Positions 1 to 5,281 of a stretch of DNA of 7,197 nucleotides are shown piece after piece. The notes beneath the pieces were generated by a model. It ran no database searches. It was not told where the DNA came from and worked only from the letters and a program-made list of their open reading frames with translations. Each line of letters opens with the position of its first letter. The stretch's first letter is position 1. This DNA comes from Phycisphaerales bacterium (GTDB lineage Bacteria; Planctomycetota; Phycisphaerae; Phycisphaerales; SM1A02), in contig VERO01000112.1 in the NCBI GenBank assembly GCA_018882625.1, positions 1 to 7,197 of the forward strand, written 5' to 3'. The translations under genes were made by a program, and so were the position numbers.

Positions 1-715
1 GGTCCGGAGTGAGCATCGTGCAGAAGTCGCGCACCTGGCCTGCCTCGAGCCGCAGGCGCTGGCCCATGATCTCGTAGCGCTCCTGCACCAGCGCACCGAT
101 GCGCGCGCGGTCAGGCTCGCTCGACTCGAGCTCGCGCACGATCGCCGTGCCGATGGCCTCGAGGCGCTCCTGCAGCTCCGCGAGCTGCGCCGCATCGCGC
201 TCGCGGATCGCGCTGAGCGCGGCATCCTGCGTCGGCGTCAGGATGATGCCGCGCGTGATCGACATCGGTCCGGCATCAGCCGACGCGCCGGATGGCGACA
301 GTCGCGCCACATCGGCAGAGCCCTGTGGCACGGAGATGTCCGAGGTGCCCATCCACCACGTGGATGCGCTGCCGGCCACGAAGGCGAAGAGCGCCGCCGC
401 GGCGACTGCGCCCCAGGCCGAGGCGTGCCGGGCTGCGGCACTCGCCCAGCGCTCGCGCAACGTCATGGGCTGCACATGCACGTCGGCGCAGCGCGCATGG
501 GCGACCGCGTCCCGGCACACGTCACACCCCGCAAGGTGGCGCTCGATGGCCTCGCGGCACGACGCGCCGCCTGCACCATCGATGTACTCCGCGAGCTCGA
601 TCGCGCCTGGGCACGGGCCAGCCTCCGGCATCTCGACCGCGAGGGCGCGCCTGATGTCCGCGCGCAGATCTGCGCCGCTTGGCGCGGGCGAACCATCCCG
701 CGTGCTGTCGCTCAT
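1..715 (-). CDS. Membrane anti-sigma factor: zf-HC2 zinc finger, TM helix, LTxxQ (metal_resist/CnrX-like) domain; partial, runs off left edge
   Basis: The visible part is 238 residues, read from the ATG at 715-713; the C-terminus lies beyond base 1. Residues 35-67 fit the zf-HC2 anti-sigma zinc finger: Cys35-Pro, then the 'AEYIDG' stretch, then H60-x3-C64-x2-C67. In this family the finger binds Zn and clamps a partner ECF sigma factor in the cytoplasm. Residues about 100-122 form one hydrophobic segment ending in Trp-Trp, a likely single membrane pass. Residues 159-238 are a charged helical region that opens with LTPTQ (159-163) and reaches a second LTPD at the edge. Paired LTP-Q motifs around helices are characteristic of the metal_resist/CnrX/Spy/CpxP group of periplasmic proteins. 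There is no His after residue 97, so the CnrX-type metal ligands are not evident. The start overlaps the sigma-factor stop by 4 bp (ATGA), with GGAGG 4 bp upstream, suggesting translational coupling and a sigma/anti-sigma pair. Sensing of metal or envelope stress is an inference. Confidence 0.82.
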   Translation of the reverse strand, partial: MSDSTRDGSPAPSGADLRADIRRALAVEMPEAGPCPGAIELAEYIDGAGGASCREAIERHLAGCDVCRDAVAHARCADVHVQPMTLRERWASAAARHASAWGAVAAAALFAFVAGSASTWWMGTSDISVPQGSADVARLSPSGASADAGPMSITRGIILTPTQDAALSAIRERDAAQLAELQERLEAIGTAIVRELESSEPDRARIGALVQERYEIMGQRLRLEAGQVRDFCTMLTPD

Positions 716-1431
716 GCCCCCTCCCGTCCAGCGGATGCGCGGAGCGCGGCGCGCGCGCCTGCCGCGTCGCCGATGCCGCGCTCGCTCATGAACTCGCGCA
801 GCCGCTCGATCGCCTTGTGCTTCGTGCTGCGGACCGTCTGCGCATCCACATTGAGCATCGCGGCCACCTGCTCCACAGGCCGACCCTCGTCAAAGAGCAA
901 CCTAAGGACGAGCACCTGCCGGCCGGTGAGCAGCGACGATGGGACCTGGATCGGCGCACTCCGCTCCGCGACCTCGACCGGATCCTGGTCCGTCACCGAT
1001 CCCGCCGCGGAGGATCCTGCGTCATCGAGCGTGACCATGATGTGCCGGCGCTTGCGCACCAGATCCAGCGTGACACTGCGTGCGACCAGCGTGAGGAAGG
1101 TGCTCATGGATGCGCGCGCGGCGTCGAACGTGCGCAGCAGCCGTGCGTCGTTGGCGAAGAGCCGCGCGAAGGTCTCCTGAACTGCATCCTCCACCTCGAG
1201 GTGGCGGTGACGCGCGGAGACCGCACGCGACACGCGGTCCGTCACGCCGAGCGTCCGGCGCACGCTCGCGGCCACCAGGGCGGAAGCCTCCGACATGAAG
1301 GCCTCAGGGTCGCCTCCGAGGTGCGCGAACAGCTCCGCGTCAACGGGTGGACGCACGAGCCTGAGCCGCTGTGCGGCGGATGACGATGGCCTCGCCATTG
1401 GCGTGTTGTACGGCAGCATGCCGCGCGGCAT
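712..1431 (-). CDS. ECF-type RNA polymerase sigma factor
   Basis: This 239-residue protein has the two domains of a sigma-70 family ECF regulator. Region 2 covers about residues 43-130, with the region 2.2 core 'DAVQETFARLF' at 82-92 and the basic stretch ending 'LDLVRKRR' at 122-129, which would contact core polymerase and the -10 element. Region 4 covers about 166-215, a helix-turn-helix starting 'LLTGRQVLVLRLLF' and continuing through 'VEQVAAMLNVDAQTV', which would recognise the -35 element. The frame stays open back to 1854, but that extension is Gly/Ala/Pro-rich and antisense to the DUF1080 gene. The ATG at 1431 was chosen because AGGA lies 8 bp upstream. The ATG at 1398 (residue 12) has no ribosome binding site but would keep both domains. 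The stop overlaps the anti-sigma start by 4 bp, so that protein is the likely inhibitor. The target regulon cannot be seen; autoregulation is plausible for the family. Confidence 0.9.
   Translation of the reverse strand: MPRGMLPYNTPMARPSSSAAQRLRLVRPPVDAELFAHLGGDPEAFMSEASALVAASVRRTLGVTDRVSRAVSARHRHLEVEDAVQETFARLFANDARLLRTFDAARASMSTFLTLVARSVTLDLVRKRRHIMVTLDDAGSSAAGSVTDQDPVEVAERSAPIQVPSSLLTGRQVLVLRLLFDEGRPVEQVAAMLNVDAQTVRSTKHKAIERLREFMSERGIGDAAGARAALRASAGREGA
720..724 (-). promoter_or_regulatory. Ribosome binding site of the anti-sigma gene
   Basis: A GGAGG core lies 4 bp before the ATG at 715 and inside the 3' end of the sigma-factor gene. It supports this start and the coupled 4-bp overlap. 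Confidence 0.75.
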
Positions 1432-1439
1432 CGCCCAAT

Positions 1440-1443
1440 TCCT
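1440..1443 (-). promoter_or_regulatory. Ribosome binding site deciding the sigma-factor start
   Basis: AGGA lies 8 bp upstream of the ATG at 1431. The same AGGA/8-bp geometry is seen before the pseudopilin start at 5281. The in-frame ATGs at 1419 and 1398 lack a comparable site, so 1431 is preferred. Confidence 0.55.
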
Positions 1444-1456
1444 GCGCGCACCACCA

Positions 1457-1483
1457 TCTTGAGCGGCGTTATCCTGACATTCC
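1457..1483 (-). promoter_or_regulatory. Possible ECF-type promoter for the sigma/anti-sigma genes
   Basis: Read on the minus strand, GGAAT (1483-1479) is followed after 16 bp by TCAAGA (1462-1457). This loosely resembles an ECF promoter with a GGAAC-like -35. Initiation about 7 bp further on would give a leader of roughly 20 nt that still contains the AGGA ribosome binding site before the ATG at 1431. Single-sequence matches of this length arise by chance, so this is a weak call that would fit autoregulation. Confidence 0.22.
1469..1475 (+). promoter_or_regulatory. Possible -10 element for leaderless transcription of the DUF1080 operon
   Basis: TTATCCT contains a TAnnnT hexamer (TATCCT, 1470-1475) ending 8 bp before the ATG at 1484. 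No convincing -35 lies upstream and no Shine-Dalgarno is placed before that ATG. Together this fits a leaderless or nearly leaderless transcript starting around 1482. The match is weak and lies within the spacer of the proposed minus-strand promoter. Confidence 0.25.
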
Positions 1484-2386
1484 ATGCGATGGTCACACCG
1501 CACGCGGCCGCCTGCGGCCCACCCGGGGACCCAGTGGCGCCCAGGCGCTGCCCGAGTGGCGGCGTTTGGGGTGCTCACCGCGCTCATCGTGATGGGGTGG
1601 CCCACTGTCGCCGACGCGCAGTCGGCGGACACCCCGCCACCGTCTCCGGCTGCGGACACGCCTCGTGCGGCCGGCGGCACGGCGCCGACTGATCCGTCCG
1701 CGCAGGGCGGTACCGGGCCGAAGGCTCCCGCAGCGCCAGGTCCGGCGCCTGAGGCCGGCGCGGAACCACCGAATGCGCCGAGCGCACAGCCCGCACCTCC
1801 CGCGCCTCGGCTGGAGGAGGGGTTCGTGTGGCTCTTCGATGGCACGTCGCTCAAGGGCTGGGTGGGCGATACCGCCGGCTACGCCGTCCAGGATGCTGCG
1901 ATCGCATGCACTCCTGCCGGCCGCAACATCTATACGGAACGGGAGTACGGCGACTTCACGCTCCGGCTCGAGTTCATGCTGACGCCAGGCGCCAACAACG
2001 GGATCGGCCTCCGCGCGCCAAGGGAGGGCGACGCCGCATTCGACGGGATCGAGGTGCAGGTGCTCGATGACGCGCACCCCACATACGCATCCATCAAGCC
2101 CTGGCAGGCGCATGGCTCGGTCTACGGCGTGGTCCCCGCCAAGCGCGGCGCGCTGAAGCCAGCGGGCGAGTGGAACGAGCAGGAGATCGACCTGCAGGGC
2201 ACCCGCATCCGCGTCACGCTCAACGGGACGGTGATCGTCGATGCAGACCTGTACCGCCACGCGCACGACGGCACGATCGACGGGAAGCCTCATCCCGGCC
2301 TTCGCCGGACCTCCGGCCACATCGGCTTCCTCGGCCACGGCGACCGCGTGCTCTACAGGCGGATCAGGATCAGGGAGAACCCGTGA
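1484..2386 (+). CDS. Secreted DUF1080 (3-keto-disaccharide hydrolase-like) protein
   Basis: The protein has 300 residues. Residues 1-23 are a long basic, Pro-rich leader; 24-40 are hydrophobic; and 'VADA' before Gln46 looks like a signal peptidase I site, so export is expected. Residues 47-110 are a low-complexity Pro/Ala/Gly linker. Residues 113-298 form the DUF1080 domain (PF06439, a concanavalin-like sandwich). It opens 'FVWLFDGTSLKGW' and continues with 'FTLRLEFML' (158-166), 'NNGIGLRAP' (171-179), 'GIEVQVLDD' (188-196), 'GEWNEQEI' (228-235) and the closing 'SGHIGFLGHGDRVLYRRIRI'. Some family members hydrolyse 3-keto-glycosides; planctomycetes carry many copies, mostly of unknown substrate. 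The product probably acts in the periplasm or at the cell surface on carbohydrate. The start at 1484 has no clear ribosome binding site; a GTG at codon 25 would trim the leader but also lacks one. The stop overlaps the transporter start. Confidence 0.87.
   Translation: MRWSHRTRPPAAHPGTQWRPGAARVAAFGVLTALIVMGWPTVADAQSADTPPPSPAADTPRAAGGTAPTDPSAQGGTGPKAPAAPGPAPEAGAEPPNAPSAQPAPPAPRLEEGFVWLFDGTSLKGWVGDTAGYAVQDAAIACTPAGRNIYTEREYGDFTLRLEFMLTPGANNGIGLRAPREGDAAFDGIEVQVLDDAHPTYASIKPWQAHGSVYGVVPAKRGALKPAGEWNEQEIDLQGTRIRVTLNGTVIVDADLYRHAHDGTIDGKPHPGLRRTSGHIGFLGHGDRVLYRRIRIRENP
2372..2377 (+). promoter_or_regulatory. Ribosome binding site deciding the transporter GTG start
   Basis: AGGGAG lies 5 bp before the GTG at 2383, inside the last codons of the DUF1080 gene and just after a doubled GGATCA (2361-2372). 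It supports the GTG start over the upstream ATG at 2170, whose extra 71 codons are an Arg/Pro-rich shadow of the DUF1080 frame. Confidence 0.7.
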
Positions 2387-3468
2387 CGGAGCCGACCGCC
2401 ACTGCACCCGCATCCGGCCGTTCCCGTGGCGCCGACATCCTGCTCACGATGGCCTCGCTGGTGGTCGTGTGCGCGGGCATCTCCGCGGCATCGAGCATCG
2501 TGGTGCCCGTGCTGGCGGCCGTCTTTGTCACTGCGGTCGCGCTTCCGCCGATCGTGGCGCTGCGCACGCGCGGCGCGCCAGCATGGCTTGCGGTCGCGAT
2601 CGTGCTCGCCGTGGTGGCCAGCGTGGTCCTGCTCGCGGGCATGGTGCTCGCACGCACCGCCGCGAGCTTCGGCGAGAACTTCAACGAGTACCGCGCCACG
2701 CTGCAGTCGCAGGTCGCGCAGCTTGAGGCCGCGCTCGCCGCGCGTGGTATGGACATCTCCGGCGAGCACCTCGGCGAGCTGCTCGACGCCGGTCGGCTGC
2801 TCTCGCTCGTCAAGGGCATGCTCGCCGGCGTGATCGGGGTGCTGCGGGACGGCGTTTTCGTGGTCGTGATGGTTGGGTTCCTGCTCGCGGAGGCGGCAGG
2901 CCTTCCGGCGAAGGTCAAGCTCGCGTTCCGCGTCGACGACGCCACGCTCGGGCCTTGGCGTCGGATCCTCGACGACATGACCGGCTACCTCGTCGTCAAG
3001 ACCAAGACCAGCCTTCTCACTGCGGCGCTCGTGACGGTGGCGATGTGGATGCTCGGCGTCGACTACCCGCTCGCGCTCGGGCTGCTCGCCTTCATCCTGA
3101 ACTTCGTGCCCGTGGTCGGGTCGATCATCGCCGCGGTCCCTGCGGTGCTGCTCGCGCTGATCGCATCCGGACCGGTCTTCGCGGCGGTCGTCACGGCGGT
3201 GTACGTGGCCGTGAACATGTCGATCGGCAGCATCCTGGAGCCGCGCATGATGGGCGAGCGCCTGGGCCTCTCCGCGCTGGTCGTGTTCCTGTCGCTGGTG
3301 TTCTGGGGATTCCTGCTCGGTCCGGTCGGCATGTTCCTCTCCGTGCCGCTCACGATGCTGGCGAAGATCCTGCTGAACAACGCGGACGACCTGCGCTGGC
3401 TCGCGATCATGCTGGGGCCTGCGCCACCGGCCGCCAAGGGCGCAGCTGGCAGGGGTGCACGCACGTGA
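2383..3468 (+). CDS. AI-2E family (DUF20, UPF0118) transporter
   Basis: This 361-residue integral membrane protein is about the usual family length. Hydrophobic stretches lie at about 22-58, 67-91, 143-170, 209-226, 228-262, 264-283 and 296-331, with a soluble, partly helical segment at about 92-140. Two family signatures are clear: 'FILNFVPVVGSIIAAVPA' (237-254), and the C-terminal block running from 'ILEPRMMG' (284-291) through 'GLSALVVFLSLVFWGF' to 'LGPVGMFLSVPLT' (312-324). Members include the E. coli AI-2 exporter TqsA and Na+/H+ antiporters, so substrate cannot be assigned from sequence; autoinducer export is only one possibility. The start is GTG at 2383, overlapping the DUF1080 stop as GTGA, with AGGGAG 5 bp upstream. 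Its own stop overlaps the RNase H start in the same way, so the three genes are probably co-transcribed and translationally coupled. Confidence 0.9.
   Translation: MTEPTATAPASGRSRGADILLTMASLVVVCAGISAASSIVVPVLAAVFVTAVALPPIVALRTRGAPAWLAVAIVLAVVASVVLLAGMVLARTAASFGENFNEYRATLQSQVAQLEAALAARGMDISGEHLGELLDAGRLLSLVKGMLAGVIGVLRDGVFVVVMVGFLLAEAAGLPAKVKLAFRVDDATLGPWRRILDDMTGYLVVKTKTSLLTAALVTVAMWMLGVDYPLALGLLAFILNFVPVVGSIIAAVPAVLLALIASGPVFAAVVTAVYVAVNMSIGSILEPRMMGERLGLSALVVFLSLVFWGFLLGPVGMFLSVPLTMLAKILLNNADDLRWLAIMLGPAPPAAKGAAGRGART
3451..3455 (+). promoter_or_regulatory. Ribosome binding site deciding the RNase H GTG start
   Basis: AGGGG lies 9 bp before the GTG at 3465, within the end of the transporter gene. 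It supports the GTG start and excludes the 170 upstream in-frame codons back to 2955, which are antisense-like, Arg-rich sequence overlapping the transporter. Confidence 0.6.
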
Positions 3469-4319
3469 GCGGATCACGAGCCGTCAGCCAGCGGCTGCGC
3501 GATGAGCTCGCGCGGCTGGAGGGTCGCCTCGCCTCCGGCGGGTTTCTGGTGAGCGCGGTGGACGTGGTCGACGAGGGCACGTGGGGACGCCTCGATGCCG
3601 CCATCGAGGGCCAGTCGAGCGGAGGCAAGATCCAGATCCACCTCTCGAGCAAGGGCGCGGTGAGCGTCGTTCCGCAGGGTGCGGCTGCAGCCGGAATCGC
3701 GAGCGCGCTTGGGCTGCCTGTCCGCGCGCGCACCGCGGCGACATCCGCATCGGCGCCATCGGGGGGCCGGGCGAGCCGCACCCGCGGCTCGCACCCGCCG
3801 CAGGGCAGCTCCGGCGCTAGTGACGAAGCGGGATGTGGCTCCTCCTCCAGCCGATCGGCACCTCCCGCGGCAGCGGCTCCACCCGACCCTCGCGAGCCGG
3901 TCATCGTCGACTGCTCGAAGTTCGGCAGGCACCTCATCGGACCTACCGAGTGGCGCGGCGTGCAGCGCACTGGCACTGGCGCGTTCGTGGAGGTGTTCCA
4001 CAGCGCGCGCTATGCGCGCGGCCACAACAATCTGGGCGAGCTGCTGGCCATCGTCGATGCGTGCGAGCGGATCGCCGACGGGCGCGTGGCGTGCTCGGGC
4101 ATCCGCTCCGACAGCCGAACCGCCATCAGCTGGTTCGACAAGCGCATCATCAAGACGACGCTGGACGTGGATGGCGTGTGCGACCCCGAGTTCGCCGCCG
4201 CGGTGCACCGTGCGCAGGCATGGCTGGCATCTCCGGCACGGCGTGCGTGCACCGTGCGGCTCACGCTGTGGGACACCTCACGTGAGGGCGAGAACCCGGC
4301 AGACTTCGGCCGCAAGTGA
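3465..4319 (+). CDS. Ribonuclease H family protein with an N-terminal extension
   Basis: The protein has 284 residues. The C-terminal half (about 145-284) is an RNase H type 1 fold. 'VIVDCSKFG' supplies Asp149, 'NNLGELLAIVDA' supplies Glu192, 'IRSDSRTAISW' supplies Asp216, and the terminal 'ENPADFGRK' supplies Asp280. These fit the DEDD metal-binding residues that cut the RNA strand of RNA:DNA hybrids. The 'NN-GE-LAIV', 'SDSRTAISW' and 'PADFGRK' blocks resemble, from memory, a group of RNase H proteins common in Bacteroidota. Residues 1-85 are a separate predicted alpha/beta segment (helix 7-23, strand-like 'GKIQIHL' and 'AVSVVP') that I do not recognise; it is not an obvious viroplasmin-type hybrid-binding domain. 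Residues 86-141 are a Ser/Ala/Gly/Pro linker. The likely role is removal of RNA from hybrids during replication or repair in the cytoplasm. The start overlaps the transporter stop (GTGA). Family confidence is high; exact substrate is inferred. Confidence 0.85.
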   Translation: MSGSRAVSQRLRDELARLEGRLASGGFLVSAVDVVDEGTWGRLDAAIEGQSSGGKIQIHLSSKGAVSVVPQGAAAAGIASALGLPVRARTAATSASAPSGGRASRTRGSHPPQGSSGASDEAGCGSSSSRSAPPAAAAPPDPREPVIVDCSKFGRHLIGPTEWRGVQRTGTGAFVEVFHSARYARGHNNLGELLAIVDACERIADGRVACSGIRSDSRTAISWFDKRIIKTTLDVDGVCDPEFAAAVHRAQAWLASPARRACTVRLTLWDTSREGENPADFGRK

Positions 4320-4417
4320 GGTCGGCCAGACCGGCGCGCCGCGGCACACACTGTCGCGACCGCGGATTCTCCGCACAGGCTCCCACACCGGCACAGGCGC
4401 AGCGACTGTCACCGCGC
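4320..4417. other. Intergenic gap between convergent genes
   Basis: This 98-bp gap separates the 3' ends of the RNase H and pseudopilin genes. It contains a 5-bp inverted repeat GCGGA-TTC-TCCGC (4362-4374) and the palindrome GTCGCGAC (4353-4360). Neither is followed by a T-run on either strand, so I see no convincing intrinsic terminator. Termination here may be Rho-dependent or use an unusual structure. Confidence 0.5.
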
Positions 4418-5281
4418 TCAGTTGTCGTCGAGGGCAGGGCCGAGCGGGTCCCAGATCAGGCCGGGTTTGTTCCAGTCGCCATTGGGCTGCGATGGGTCGC
4501 GCGACTCCTGCACGCTGGTCGTCGCGTCCAGGTTCTTGACGAGCGCGATGTGACCGTCCGCGAAGCAGATGTGCCCGCCGTCGTAGTGGCGCGCCGCCAA
4601 GCGCTTCCAGTCGCTCCGGTGCCGGCGCAGGTCGCGCCCGAAGTGCACATCGCTGGCCGGGAGCTCCTCGGGCGTCGCGCGCATCTCCAGCATGAACACG
4701 GTCTCGGCAGCCGCAGGGATCATCGACATGCTCAGCGTGCGCTTGGGCGAGAAGTCGGCGATGCCGCCCCGCGCCTGGAACGTGTTGTTGAGCTGCGAGT
4801 TGGGCACGTAGCAGAAGAAGAAGGTCCGCCGGATGCCGGCCGCGCCTCCGGGGCCGAACTCCCATGGCGCCCCCTCCTGCGCCTTCGCGGAGGGATCGAG
4901 GAAGATGTTGCGCTCCGGCGGGACTGGCGCACGCCGCTGCGCGAGAAACGCCTCCTCGACGATCTCCGTGTACGGACGCTGGTCCGCGTACTCGGGTATC
5001 GCGTTGGCCCAGTAGTTGGGCTGCGCCAGGTTGGCCTGCATCTGCGAGGCATCCTTGAGCCCCTCCCAAGGGAGCCGCTCCTTGTTGGCGGTCGTGTACT
5101 GCACCATGCCGCGCCCCCACTGCTGGAGATTCGACTTGCTGACGGTCGCGCGGCTGTTGCGCTGCACGGTCGAGATCGCAGGAAACAGCAGCCCCGCGAG
5201 CACGGCGATGATCCCGACCACGACCAGCATCTCGACGATCGTGAAGGCGCGCCTGCGCACCGCACCGGAGTTGACGCGCAT
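4418..5281 (-). CDS. Type II/IV pseudopilin-like protein with prepilin N-terminal methylation motif (DUF1559-like)
   Basis: The protein has 287 residues from the ATG at 5281. A short basic leader ending 'RRRA' is followed by 'FTIVEMLVVVGIIAVLAGLL' (13-32). This is the class III signal of prepilins: cleavage before Phe13, Glu at mature position 5 (Glu17), then a hydrophobic helix. Position -1 is Ala (Ala12) rather than the usual Gly. The C-terminal part has 'RHYDGGHICFADGHIALVKN' (231-250), resembling the H..G..FADGH motif at the end of planctomycete pseudopilin-like (DUF1559 and related) proteins. The middle, rich in aromatic residues, Asn and Gln, is presumably the globular head. An in-frame ATG at 5290 exists, but AGGA is 8 bp before 5281 and directly abuts 5290, so 5281 is preferred. 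That start overlaps the upstream gene's stop (TGATG), suggesting coupled expression with the exported dockerin-bearing protein. Role in secretion, adhesion or surface display is not determinable. Confidence 0.85.
   Translation of the reverse strand: MRVNSGAVRRRAFTIVEMLVVVGIIAVLAGLLFPAISTVQRNSRATVSKSNLQQWGRGMVQYTTANKERLPWEGLKDASQMQANLAQPNYWANAIPEYADQRPYTEIVEEAFLAQRRAPVPPERNIFLDPSAKAQEGAPWEFGPGGAAGIRRTFFFCYVPNSQLNNTFQARGGIADFSPKRTLSMSMIPAAAETVFMLEMRATPEELPASDVHFGRDLRRHRSDWKRLAARHYDGGHICFADGHIALVKNLDATTSVQESRDPSQPNGDWNKPGLIWDPLGPALDDN

Noticed and set aside
99..791. Plus-strand open frame (230 codons) opposite the anti-sigma gene
   Set aside because: It is a Ser/Arg/Ala-rich shadow; the minus strand has the zf-HC2 motif, a membrane segment and LTPTQ in one frame.
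1432..1854. N-terminal extension of the sigma factor by 141 codons, giving a 380-residue protein
   Set aside because: It is Gly/Ala/Pro-rich, antisense to the DUF1080 signal peptide and linker, and not sigma-like. The ATG at 1431 has a properly spaced AGGA.
1493..2413. Minus-strand open frame (306 codons) opposite the DUF1080 gene
   Set aside because: It has no recognisable domain and is Arg-rich, while the plus strand carries a clear DUF1080 protein.
2353..3477. Long minus-strand open frame (374 codons) opposite the transporter
   Set aside because: Its product is an Arg/His/Asp/Glu-rich low-complexity sequence with no domain, as expected for an antisense shadow of GC-rich membrane-protein codons.
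4004..4020. Perfect 7-bp inverted repeat CGCGCGC-TAT-GCGCGCG
   Set aside because: It lies in the middle of the RNase H gene, where it encodes Ser-Ala-Arg-Tyr-Ala-Arg. It is explained by GC-rich codons and has no T-run.
4362..4374. GCGGA-TTC-TCCGC hairpin as a bidirectional terminator
   Set aside because: The stem is only 5 bp and there is no T-tract on either strand, so it is too weak to call.
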